Positions 56,879 through 64,000 of a stretch of 64,000 nt of DNA are shown in pieces. This DNA comes from Alphaproteobacteria bacterium (GTDB taxonomy: Bacteria; Pseudomonadota; Alphaproteobacteria; Rhizobiales; OSC116), in contig NVQL02000053.1 in NCBI GenBank assembly GCA_002400495.2, positions 99,188-163,187 on the forward strand, read 5' to 3'. Made by a program: the position numbers and the translations under genes. Each line of letters starts with the position of its first letter. Positions within the stretch are counted from its first letter, which is position 1. The notes under the pieces were generated by a model. That model was not told where the DNA came from. It made no database searches and saw only the letters and a program-made list of their open reading frames with translations.

Positions 56879-57000
56879 CTAAATAAGATCATATGATCAA
56901 CTAAGTCAAGCGGTAATTTAAATTAAAATGCCATAATTAGCCAATATTTCTAAATATATAAAATCAAAAGAACAATAAGTTGACATATGATCAATTACTA
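56879..57000. promoter_or_regulatory. Divergent operator region with repeated palindromic box
   Basis: The 11-base box CATATGATCAA occurs at 56890-56900 and 56984-56994, in the same orientation and 94 bases apart. The first copy lies within the perfect 12-base palindrome GATCATATGATC. The two sites bracket the intergenic region between the transporter operon and the RpiB-type gene. They are good candidates for operators of the SorC-family regulator encoded downstream. Confidence 0.6.
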
Positions 57001-57042
57001 TCTATGGATTCAATGTCAGTAATAATAAGTTTAAGGACAGGT

Positions 57043-57495
57043 ATGAAATTAGCAATTGGTTGTGACGAAGCAGGGTACCCGCTAAAAGAAATTTTAATTG
57101 AGCATTTGAATGAGCTTGGTTTCGATGCCGATGATTTTGGCAGCGAGAAAGATGAAACCGTCCTATATCCAGACGTGGCTTTTAAGGTTGCGCAATCCAT
57201 TGCCGATGGCAACTATCAACGCGGCATATTAATATGCGGCACAGGCATCGGCATGGCAATCAGTGCCAATAAAGTAAACGGCATAAGAGCAGCACAAGCC
57301 GCCGATACCTATTCAGCCGAGCGCGCCCAAAAAAGCAATGATGCACAAATATTATGCCTCGGCGCCCGAGTCACAGGCAATGAATTGGCCAAATCCATCG
57401 TCACCTCTTACCTCAATTCAAGCTTTCAAGGTGGTGGCTCTGCCAATAAAATAGCCCGCATTATAAATTATGAAGCCAATAACCCAAACAGCTAA
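57043..57495 (+). CDS. RpiB/LacAB-family sugar-phosphate isomerase, candidate D-erythrulose-4-phosphate isomerase
   Basis: A 150-residue isomerase of the RpiB family. The N-terminus is KLAIGCDEAGYPLKE, where Cys/Asp/Glu replace the CDHAG of ribose-5-phosphate isomerase B. The active-site loop is GILICGTGIGMAISANKVNGIRAA. I start it at ATG 57043 (AAGGACAGGT upstream). RpiB relatives in tetritol loci convert erythrulose 4-phosphate to erythrose 4-phosphate. Position beside the kinase and transporter genes suggests that role over pentose isomerisation. Confidence 0.85.
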   Translation: MKLAIGCDEAGYPLKEILIEHLNELGFDADDFGSEKDETVLYPDVAFKVAQSIADGNYQRGILICGTGIGMAISANKVNGIRAAQAADTYSAERAQKSNDAQILCLGARVTGNELAKSIVTSYLNSSFQGGGSANKIARIINYEANNPNS

Positions 57496-57594
57496 TAGAT
57501 TTTAGCCAATATAATTTAATTACTGTTTAGAGATTAGACTTACAGGGCTTTCTATGCTTTATATTATTCACCAATATTAGGATAATTGAGAACT

Positions 57595-58581
57595 ATGGCA
57601 AGTCATAAGAAAATTGATGATACTTCAATAAATATCGGATTGCTAACCGAAATTTCGCGCAGATATTATATCGATAAAGAAACTCAAGACTCCATAGGCA
57701 AAACCCTAAACTTGCCAAGAATGAAAATCAACCGACTGCTAAAACAAGCGCAAGATGAAGGCATTGTCGAAATTCGCGTGCGTTTTCACAGCGCCGAAAC
57801 CAGCGAATTAGAAAACCTATTTCGCAAACATTTCGGATTAAAAAACCTACTCATCGCCCCAGATGGTCAGTCCCAAGAACAACAAAGAACCAATGTTGCG
57901 GTTGTGGTGAGCAATTTTTTAGAGGTTAATTTACGCGAAAATTCGGTCATCACAGTCGGCATGGGGCGTAATGTTGCACGCGTATCAAAGGTCAATACAA
58001 ATCGCAAATTCGACTCGCTAACCTTCGTTGCAGGCAGCGGCGGCGCCACAGAGGCGACCGAAGGCGGCAACGCAGATCACATCGCCCGCAATTTAGCCAT
58101 TCAATTTGGCGGCACGTCCGAAACCCTATATGCCCCCGCCTTTGTTGCCGATGCAAAACTGCACCAATCCTTAATGGAAAATGACACAATAAGGCGCACC
58201 TTAAACTTAGCCCGCAGCGCAAATTTTGCACTCATCGGCATTGGCGATCTAGGCCCAGATAGCCATATGGCGCGCATGGGCTGGTTCAGTCACGAAGAAT
58301 TCAAACAAGCCCAAGCCCAAGGCGTTGTCGGTGATCTCATGGGCTATGATTTTTTCAACAGAGACGGCAAAACCTGCAACAACGAGCTCGGCGAACGAGT
58401 GATCGGCCTGACCATTAACGACCTAAGACAAATAAAAAACACCATCGCCATCGCCTCCGAAACCAGCAAAATCACCGCAATAATCGGCGCCTTAAAAACC
58501 GGCGCAATAGATATCTTAGCCACCACACTATCCAATTGCGTCGCTATTTCAGAATATTTAAAAACCGAAAACCCCAATTGA
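57595..58581 (+). CDS. SorC-family sugar-binding transcriptional regulator
   Basis: A regulator of about 328 residues. The N-terminal helix-turn-helix is at residues about 12-60 (DKETQDSIGKTLNLPRMKIN). A sugar-phosphate-binding domain like that of SorC/CggR/DeoR regulators follows, with TFVAGSGGATEATEGG, FALIGIGDLGPDSHMARMGW and a closing AIIGALKTGAIDILATT. The chosen ATG at 57595 gives a compact N-terminus; a TTG at 57586 is possible. It is downstream of the RpiB-type gene and most likely controls the divergent catabolic operon through a phosphorylated intermediate. Confidence 0.9.
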   Translation: MASHKKIDDTSINIGLLTEISRRYYIDKETQDSIGKTLNLPRMKINRLLKQAQDEGIVEIRVRFHSAETSELENLFRKHFGLKNLLIAPDGQSQEQQRTNVAVVVSNFLEVNLRENSVITVGMGRNVARVSKVNTNRKFDSLTFVAGSGGATEATEGGNADHIARNLAIQFGGTSETLYAPAFVADAKLHQSLMENDTIRRTLNLARSANFALIGIGDLGPDSHMARMGWFSHEEFKQAQAQGVVGDLMGYDFFNRDGKTCNNELGERVIGLTINDLRQIKNTIAIASETSKITAIIGALKTGAIDILATTLSNCVAISEYLKTENPN

Positions 58582-58586
58582 TCAAA

Positions 58587-59274
58587 TCATCTTGGTTGGC
58601 GCTTAGAGTTAACCTGCCTCGCCCCTTCATAAGCATCAAATAACCTTAAATTATTTATATCCAAAACAGCAGGACAGTTTTTTGTCGGCCTTTCATGATA
58701 CATCACACGCCCACGCACATCAGCCACTGCGTCCGCTTCAAAAAACTGCCCATAACAAGTCGAATGACAATAGAATAAAGTCCCAGCTTGGTTTAATGTC
58801 TTTTTCACACTTCCATCAGTCTGCAATAATTGTTCATTTTGCAAAGCGCCCGTCATCACATGGCATAAATCACTGCTATTTTTACGAACCTCATAATTAG
58901 TAACCTCAAATTTTATCGGGCTCCCAACAATTTCATTACCATATTGGTCTATGCGCGCATCCCATTTATCACGCCCAAAACCGCGCGCCTCATTGCCAAC
59001 AAAACAATCCTAAACATCATATTTTGCGTCATGTTTTACATTATAAAAATAATCATCACTCTGATCATAAACGCCCCCCATGGCTCTGGTTTGGCAAACC
59101 ACTAGATTTAAAACGCGCCACATCATCACCACAACTAAGATTTGTCACCTCTTCCGTATAACAAGCTTTATCACATGCACATTTATCCACGTCGTGGCTA
59201 ACATTGTCATACGCATAAACTGGCAAACATCCCACAATCAAAATCACCAAAGTTAAACATACTTTCCTCATCAC
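58587..59274 (-). pseudogene. Broken gene for a secreted cysteine-rich protein
   Basis: The minus strand starts at 59274 with a signal peptide (KVCLTLVILIVGCLPVYAYD) and a Cys-rich segment (DKCACDKACYTEE). It breaks at a run of six G (59074-59079), where a one-base shift restores GVYDQSDDYFYNVKHDAKYD. An in-frame TAG follows (about 59011), then a long open part (about 58587-59010) with FYCHSTCYGQFF and KNCPAVLDINNLRLFDAYEG. Together these make one gene of about 228 codons with a frameshift and a nonsense codon. I do not recognise the family. It is eight bases downstream of another secreted-protein gene. Confidence 0.7.
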
Positions 59275-59282
59275 ACCATTCC

Positions 59283-59921
59283 CTATTTGATAGTTTTACG
59301 ACACAATAAAGTGTTGCTTTGCTCTAAATCCGCACCCCAAATAAGCTGCGCATCACCATTCCATCTAACTCGGTCATACCCATCTTTCGGCCCCACTTCC
59401 CGCTCAGAATATTCAAAAGCCGCAGGCCAAGATGAATCATCAAAATCCAATGCTTTCCAGCCTGTAGGTTCTGCAATTTCATCAAAGCCACAGTCACCCA
59501 CACCAGCAACAGGATTTCTAGATTTTTCACATGATTTATTTAAAGGAGCCGTATGAACAGTCAAACATTTCCACCCAAAATTCGTAACCGCTATCACCTC
59601 ACCGTCACTCAAAAATTGCGCGATTAACCCTCCATCACCCATTTGTTGTCTACCACTACCAATATATTCCAAGCCCGTATCATTAGCCTTAAAATCTTTA
59701 GCCACAAAGTTCAAAACATAAGGCCGAGTCGCTTGAAACCGAAAGCTTTCCTTATTAAATGAACGCTCAGTATTGATAGAAACACTATCTTCCTTCACCA
59801 ATGTCTCATTCACATAAAATGCAAACCAATTATCCGCCCAAACATCAGCTTCGATAGTTTCCGCATATGTTGGCATCACCGCTAACAAGCTAGAAGCTAA
59901 AATAAATACAACTCTCTTCAT
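59283..59921 (-). CDS. Secreted protein with galactose-binding-like domain
   Basis: A secreted protein of about 212 residues. The signal peptide MKRVVFILASSLLAVMPTYA is followed by a mature part with VWADNWFAFYVNETLV, TGLEYIGSGRQQMGDGG, TGWKALDFDDSSWPAAFEYS and IWGADLEQSNTLLCR. The alternation of a W-rich beta start and a late DDSSWPxA element recalls galactose-binding-like domains found in extracellular proteins of marine bacteria. No enzymatic motif is seen. The ATG at 59921 is preferred over one at 59996 because it starts the signal peptide and has AAAGGGGAAA upstream. It forms a pair with the broken secreted-protein gene. Confidence 0.75.
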   Translation of the reverse strand: MKRVVFILASSLLAVMPTYAETIEADVWADNWFAFYVNETLVKEDSVSINTERSFNKESFRFQATRPYVLNFVAKDFKANDTGLEYIGSGRQQMGDGGLIAQFLSDGEVIAVTNFGWKCLTVHTAPLNKSCEKSRNPVAGVGDCGFDEIAEPTGWKALDFDDSSWPAAFEYSEREVGPKDGYDRVRWNGDAQLIWGADLEQSNTLLCRKTIK

Positions 59922-60228
59922 TCCATTTTCCCCTTTAGTTTTCATATAAGTTTGGTCAAAAAGCCTAATTTTACTGGTGCATGATTTCCACCTCATTTAA
60001 GAGGCCAGTCATTGCGTGAAGACTAAAACATGCATATATCTGCGAGCTAGATTTTACCAACAGCAGTAGCTTTTGAAGCCTGTCCAAGTATAGTGCATAA
60101 CGCTATTTCAAATTGAAAAAATACAGTGCAAACCAGAACTTACAATTTGTTACAAATTAGCCACCTAGATTACAATTACTTACAGCTAGTTACAATTTGT
60201 TACATTTAATAAGTATTTATACACAAAA
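59922..60228. repeat. Intergenic region with iteron-like 15-bp repeats
   Basis: Three 15-base repeats of the form TTACAATTNNTTACA lie at 60140-60154, 60170-60184 and 60190-60204, the first and third identical. They sit at the boundary between chromosomal-type genes and the mobilization genes. They could be binding sites for a replication or partition protein or for a regulator. No replication-protein gene is visible. Confidence 0.6.
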
Positions 60229-60591
60229 ATGCAAAAAACCCTTTCGATCTTAAAAAAAACTACCACTAACGGCGTTGCTTCTACGCGGGCTAACAAATTA
60301 CGCCGGTGCTGAAACGCAAAACACTCCCACAACACCAGAACCGCTTCTGTCGGCGTATGGTATAGAAGCTGGCTGTGATTCTATTAAAACAAATTCCAAT
60401 TTGCGGATTTAATAGCTGATCTTGAATTCGAGAGTTCAGATCTTCATACGCTTTTTGTTCTAGCGAAGTATAAGGTGAATGCAAATGATATTGACATTAC
60501 GACACCGTTTCAAATGATTTTACTTAATCCTGGGTCACGAAAAATGATTACTAGTAAGAGCAATGAATTATTTTCATCAGAACCATTCTAA
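60229..60591 (+). pseudogene. Frameshifted gene for a small secreted protein
   Basis: From ATG 60229 the plus strand reads MQKTLSILKK. A shift within a run of eight A (60252-60259) then gives KLPLTALLLRGLTNYAGAET, a signal-peptide-like start, and PEPLLSAYGIEAGCDSIKT. A second shift near 60390 gives KFQFADLIADLEFESSDLHT and on through FVLAKYKVNANDIDITTPFQ to TAA 60591. The three segments join into one protein of about 119 residues. The family is not recognised. Both breaks sit at A-rich tracts, which fits natural decay or sequencing slippage. Confidence 0.6.
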
Positions 60592-60881
60592 CAAGACCTT
60601 AGTGCCAACCTAAATCTTCATCAGAAGACCAAGCCAAACAAACTAAAATTAGTAATTTCTTAGTTAAATGGGGACCATAATTGTAAATTACCATCCACAC
60701 TCCATTACCAGCCACAAAAAAAGCCCCACTATTGTGAGGCTATTGTGTTTGTATTTTCTTTTGGTTGCGGGGGTTTGCACCTCACTGCTCCTGCCAATTC
60801 ATTCTCTCGACATTTCTGATGTACGAAAACCTAAGGTAACTCCCTAGTTTTCAATCAGTTTGTCGTTGCAGGAAGATAGCA
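60592..60881. other. Leader region of the mobilization genes, candidate oriT area
   Basis: This stretch precedes the MobC-like gene. It has a hairpin AGCCCCAC...GTGAGGCT (about 60720-60740) behind six A, and a GC-rich patch near 60765. Mobilizable elements usually carry oriT just upstream of mobC, so this is the likely location, but I cannot point to a nick site. A GCAGGAAG ribosome binding site precedes the 60882 start. Confidence 0.4.
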
Positions 60882-61328
60882 ATGACCAACCCAAAAACAA
60901 ACTTACGTGGGAAAGGTGTTTCACCTTTTTCGTTGCGACTTACATTTGAAGAACGTGCAATTCTTAAAAGAAATGCTGGCAGCATGACACTATCTGCATA
61001 CATAAAGTCTCAAATTTTTCCTGATAATGCCGCAAAATATAAAAAGAATAGTTATGCTCCAAAGACAAGTGCAAAACGACTGTCACAGCTTCTGGCAAAA
61101 CTTGGTTCTTCAAATATTACCAACAATATAAATGTTATTGCCTCGGAGATTAATTCTGGCACATTACTTTTCGATGAGGACATTAAGTCTAACATCAATC
61201 AAGCATGTATCGACATTCAAGACATGCGAATATTATTAATGCAGGGCTTAGGTATGAAACTTTCCCAGCCTTTAATAAAGACTACATCTGAATTTACGAA
61301 AGCCTCCAATAATGGACAATCATTATGA
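60882..61328 (+). CDS. MobC-like relaxosome accessory protein
   Basis: A 148-residue protein. A ribbon-helix-helix-like N-terminal part (PFSLRLTFEERAILKRNAGS, then MTLSAYIKSQIF) is typical of MobC/plasmid mobilization proteins that bind oriT. A helical C-terminal half with IASEINSG and DIQDMRILLMQGLG follows. The gene overlaps the relaxase start by four bases, the standard arrangement in mobilizable plasmids and integrative mobilizable elements. Confidence 0.82.
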   Translation: MTNPKTNLRGKGVSPFSLRLTFEERAILKRNAGSMTLSAYIKSQIFPDNAAKYKKNSYAPKTSAKRLSQLLAKLGSSNITNNINVIASEINSGTLLFDEDIKSNINQACIDIQDMRILLMQGLGMKLSQPLIKTTSEFTKASNNGQSL

Positions 61329-62605
61329 TATTAAAAGGCTCTCAACGCGCTGGCGCAAATAACCTCTCAACTCACTTAATGAATGACAAGGACAATGATC
61401 ACGTCAATGTTTATGAGTTGCGCGGTTTCATGTCTAATGATTTACATGGTTCATTATCTGAAATCCACGCAATTTCTAAAGGTACAAAATGTAGTCAATT
61501 CATGTTCTCATTAAGCCTTAGTCCGCCCAAAGATGCCACTGCCAATGAAGATGACTTTGTAAAAGCCATTGAGCAAGCTGAACTCAAGCTTGGCTTAGAT
61601 CATCAACCCCGTGCCATTGTGTTTCATGAAAAAGAAGGCAGGCGACATGCTCATGTTGTTTGGTCGCGAATTAATACTGACAGTATGACTGCCATCAATC
61701 TCCCGCACTTTAAACGCAAGCTGAATGACTTAGCGCGTGATTTATATTTAGAACATGGTTGGCAATTGCCCGATGGTTTCAAACATGGACATGGTAAAAA
61801 CCCATTGAACTTTACATTGGCAGAATGGCAACAAGCCAAACGTTTGAAAATTGACCCACGCGAAATCAAACAAGATTTTGCAGAAGCTTGGCAACGCTCC
61901 GATGGTATTAAGGCATTCTCAAATGCAATGGCTGAAAAAGGTTATTACCTTGCCAAGGGCGATAGACGCGGCTTTGTTGCCATCAATATTCAAGGTGAAG
62001 TATTTTCAGTACCAAAATGGATTGGTATCAAAACCAAGGAAGTGAAAGAAAAATTTGGCAATCCAGATTCTTTACAAAGTGTTGTAGAGACTACAGACAA
62101 AATCAAAAATTTAGTTAAAGATAAACTCGTAACCTTCACTCATGATGTTGATCAAAAGCATAGTGATGATTTCAAACCGCTAATGTTGCAAAAGCAGGAT
62201 ATGATTACTCTACATAAACAAGAACGCAAAGTCACAAAAAATGGGCAACAAAAACGCTGGAACGCTGAACATCAAACCCGCATGCAACGTCTTAATACTG
62301 GTTTCCGCGGATTATGGGATAAAATATCGGGTGCATCTGGTAAAATTAAAAAACAAAACGCACTCGAGGCTACAAAATACATCAAACGTGATCAAATCCA
62401 ACGTGACAGGTTGGTTTTTGCTCAAATAAAAGATCGCCAAAAGCTACAGAAGGAAGTCGAGGCTTTACGGCGCAAGCATAGCCTAAATCGTACATTACTA
62501 GCTCGTGAAATCAACCAAACCATACAAATTTCTGAATTGAATGGACAACGAGATCAATCACAATCACGCAGAATCCCTAGATCACATCAACGATCTTTTC
62601 CTTAG
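61325..62605 (+). CDS. Relaxase/mobilization nuclease (MobP/VirD2-like)
   Basis: A 426-residue relaxase. The N-terminal domain (residues about 1-150) has the histidine-rich metal motif HEKEGRRHAHVVWSRIN and an upstream LSLSPPKDAT. A tyrosine in the first third (VNVYELRG) could be the transesterification residue. The C-terminal part is Lys-rich and helical, with no primase or helicase motifs. It nicks oriT and pilots the DNA strand in conjugative transfer by a helper system. No type IV secretion genes are seen in the window. Confidence 0.88.
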   Translation: MILKGSQRAGANNLSTHLMNDKDNDHVNVYELRGFMSNDLHGSLSEIHAISKGTKCSQFMFSLSLSPPKDATANEDDFVKAIEQAELKLGLDHQPRAIVFHEKEGRRHAHVVWSRINTDSMTAINLPHFKRKLNDLARDLYLEHGWQLPDGFKHGHGKNPLNFTLAEWQQAKRLKIDPREIKQDFAEAWQRSDGIKAFSNAMAEKGYYLAKGDRRGFVAINIQGEVFSVPKWIGIKTKEVKEKFGNPDSLQSVVETTDKIKNLVKDKLVTFTHDVDQKHSDDFKPLMLQKQDMITLHKQERKVTKNGQQKRWNAEHQTRMQRLNTGFRGLWDKISGASGKIKKQNALEATKYIKRDQIQRDRLVFAQIKDRQKLQKEVEALRRKHSLNRTLLAREINQTIQISELNGQRDQSQSRRIPRSHQRSFP

Positions 62606-62627
62606 ATACGGCAAACACCCTAACGCT

Positions 62628-62757
62628 CACCTATGTACGTTGTTTTATCGTAACGAACATAAATCCCGTTTTATGTTCGTTATATACTTGTAACACTCAT
62701 CCATGTACGTTAGGTTTGATTAACAAACAAAAACAATAGAAAACGTTCGTTAAAGAT
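62628..62757. promoter_or_regulatory. Inverted and direct repeats ahead of the Fic gene
   Basis: A perfect 13-bp inverted repeat TAACGAACATAAA with TTTATGTTCGTTA (62651-62663 and 62670-62682) lies between the relaxase stop and the Fic start. Two copies of ATGTACGTT flank it, and a further CGTTCGTTA occurs just before the Fic start. This looks like an operator or promoter region controlling the Fic gene. Confidence 0.55.
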
Positions 62758-63945
62758 ATGAATTATAAAAATAGAATTGGGCGCTATATTAAAAGCTCCG
62801 CTGTAGCAGGAGAAACATATAAAGCCTATATGCCAACGCCACTGCCGCCAGAACCAGAATTAGACATGGCTAGCCTATACACGTTGCTTGACAAAGCAAG
62901 TGCAGCATTGGGGCGTTTGGATGGTATGAGCATGGTTCTTCCTGATCCTTCATTGTTTCTATACATGTATGTGCGCAAAGAGGCAGTATTGTCTTCTCAA
63001 ATTGAAGGTACTCAATCATCATTATCAGATCTTCTTTTATATGAGAATGCCGATGCTGCTGGCGTTCCTCTAGATGATGTAACTGAAGTGTCATGCTATG
63101 TATCGGCTATGAATTACGGACTAGAGAGATTGAAGGAATTTCCTTTATCACTAAGGCTCATTCGTGAAATTCATGCAAAACTCATGGATAATGCCCGTGG
63201 TGGCAATAAACAGCCAGGAGAATTTCGCAGGTCGCAAAACTGGATAGGTGGAAACAAGCCCAGCAACGCCCGTTTTGTCCCGCCGCCACCAGAAAAACTA
63301 ATGGAATGCTTAGGTCAATTTGAAACCTTCCTTCATGATGAAAAGGTACAACTCCCAATATTAATCAAAGCTGCACTCGCACATGTACAATTTGAAACCA
63401 TTCACCCGTTCTTAGACGGTAATGGCCGTTTGGGCCGATTGCTAATCACCTTCATTTTGTGTGATAATGGTGTTCTCAAAGAACCGTTATTATATTTAAG
63501 CCTTTATTTTAAAGCCAATCGTGATGCGTATTATGGACATTTACAAGCAGTTCGCGAAAAAGGCGAATGGGAAGAATGGATTAAATTCTTTTTAACAGGT
63601 GTTGTAGATACTGCAAATCAAGCAACCGAAACCGCCCAAGCCATAATTCAATTGTTCAATGCGGATAGAAATCAAATTGAAATATCTGGCAGGTCAACGG
63701 CTGCAGTTTTAACAATTCACACTTATTTGCAGAAATACCCTGTGTCGAATACAACTTCTATACGTGAAAGAACCAATCTATCGCAACCAACAGTCATGCG
63801 TAGTTTATCTACTCTTGAATCATTAGGAATAGTAAAGGAAATAACAGGGAAAGCACGAAACAAGATATTCGTCTATAATGAGTATTTAGACATTCTGAAT
63901 AAGGAGACTGTTCAGAATTCTGTGTCAGCTAAATTATATGTCTAA
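62758..63945 (+). CDS. Fic-family protein (AMPylator type with inhibitory helix and HTH)
   Basis: A 395-residue Fic protein. The N-terminal Fic_N region contains the autoinhibitory motif SSQIEGTQSS (about residues 80-90), which blocks the ATP site in class II Fic proteins. The catalytic motif HPFLDGNGRLGR is complete at about residue 221. A C-terminal winged-helix-like segment (RERTNLSQPTVMRSLSTLES) suggests DNA binding. Such proteins attach AMP or related groups to target proteins. The gene follows the relaxase and so appears to be cargo of the mobilizable element. Its target is unknown. Confidence 0.92.
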   Translation: MNYKNRIGRYIKSSAVAGETYKAYMPTPLPPEPELDMASLYTLLDKASAALGRLDGMSMVLPDPSLFLYMYVRKEAVLSSQIEGTQSSLSDLLLYENADAAGVPLDDVTEVSCYVSAMNYGLERLKEFPLSLRLIREIHAKLMDNARGGNKQPGEFRRSQNWIGGNKPSNARFVPPPPEKLMECLGQFETFLHDEKVQLPILIKAALAHVQFETIHPFLDGNGRLGRLLITFILCDNGVLKEPLLYLSLYFKANRDAYYGHLQAVREKGEWEEWIKFFLTGVVDTANQATETAQAIIQLFNADRNQIEISGRSTAAVLTIHTYLQKYPVSNTTSIRERTNLSQPTVMRSLSTLESLGIVKEITGKARNKIFVYNEYLDILNKETVQNSVSAKLYV

Positions 63946-64000
63946 TACGTCATCTAATCTGCCTCCAAAATATATATGCAATTGGGATAATGTCAAATTC
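63946..64000. other. Right edge of window, no feature seen
   Basis: The last 55 bases after the Fic gene show no complete feature. Confidence 0.5.

Noticed and set aside
60140..60204. Possible CRISPR-like array
   Set aside because: Only three short 15-base repeats with unequal spacing of 15 bases or fewer between units, and no cas genes in the window.
60290..60484. Minus-strand frame of 64 codons
   Set aside because: It is antisense to the frameshifted secreted-protein gene, whose joined translation is more protein-like.

Overview
The window is bacterial chromosomal DNA, most likely from a low-GC member of the Alphaproteobacteria. The main support is the compact block dapF-mtaB-ftsY-yciB on the minus strand, an arrangement typical of Rhizobiales-type Alphaproteobacteria. 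Glutathione-dependent formaldehyde oxidation (class III alcohol dehydrogenase plus S-formylglutathione hydrolase), hydroxyproline catabolism and a GlxA-type regulator also fit. I cannot name the genus from sequence alone.

Layout. 1-12 kb: the end of a thiamine-binding protein gene, a regulator/cysteine-hydrolase pair, a two-gene hydroxyproline catabolic unit, the dapF-mtaB-ftsY-yciB block, a glycosyltransferase, an AraC regulator divergent from a peroxiredoxin, and a polyol dehydrogenase. 12-28.3 kb: one long minus-strand surface-polysaccharide locus. It holds wbpA/B/D/E-type genes for a 2,3-diamino-uronic acid, a flippase, a wbpG/hisH/hisF-type acetamidino module, a polymerase, a deacetylase overlapping a formyltransferase, two glycosyltransferases and pglC/D/E-type genes. 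The locus lies on the 3' side of a tRNA-Arg(CCG). On both sides it is bordered by short C-terminal remnants of an IS3-family transposase in opposite orientations, so it looks like an acquired island. 29-47 kb: ordinary metabolic and stress genes (ABC ATPase, SDR, aminotransferase, formaldehyde detoxification, regulators, an RND efflux pump with a strong terminator, a beta-propeller protein, an alkyltransferase, a DUF985 cupin and a methyltransferase). Two of these genes (a TetR regulator and the methyltransferase) end at stop codons that are followed, in frame, by what looks like their natural C-terminus.

47-50 kb: a large membrane-bound NDP-sugar 4,6-dehydratase. It would supply the pglC/D/E-type genes 33 kb away and lies next to a decayed mannose-1-phosphate guanylyltransferase gene. 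50-58.6 kb: a coherent sugar or polyol catabolic locus with a dihydroxyacetone-kinase-like K/L pair, an SDR dehydrogenase, a three-gene ribose-type ABC transporter, a divergent RpiB-type isomerase and a SorC-family regulator. The enzyme set matches the known D-threitol route (D-threitol to D-erythrulose to D-erythrulose 4-phosphate to D-erythrose 4-phosphate). The divergent promoter carries an 11-bp repeat, one copy of which lies within a perfect palindrome, as an operator candidate.

58.6-64 kb: a decaying region of secreted-protein genes, two of them broken. It is followed by three iteron-like 15-bp repeats, a MobC-like gene, a relaxase and a Fic-family protein, which together look like the edge of a mobilizable element. 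No CRISPR array, rRNA, or complete insertion sequence was seen.
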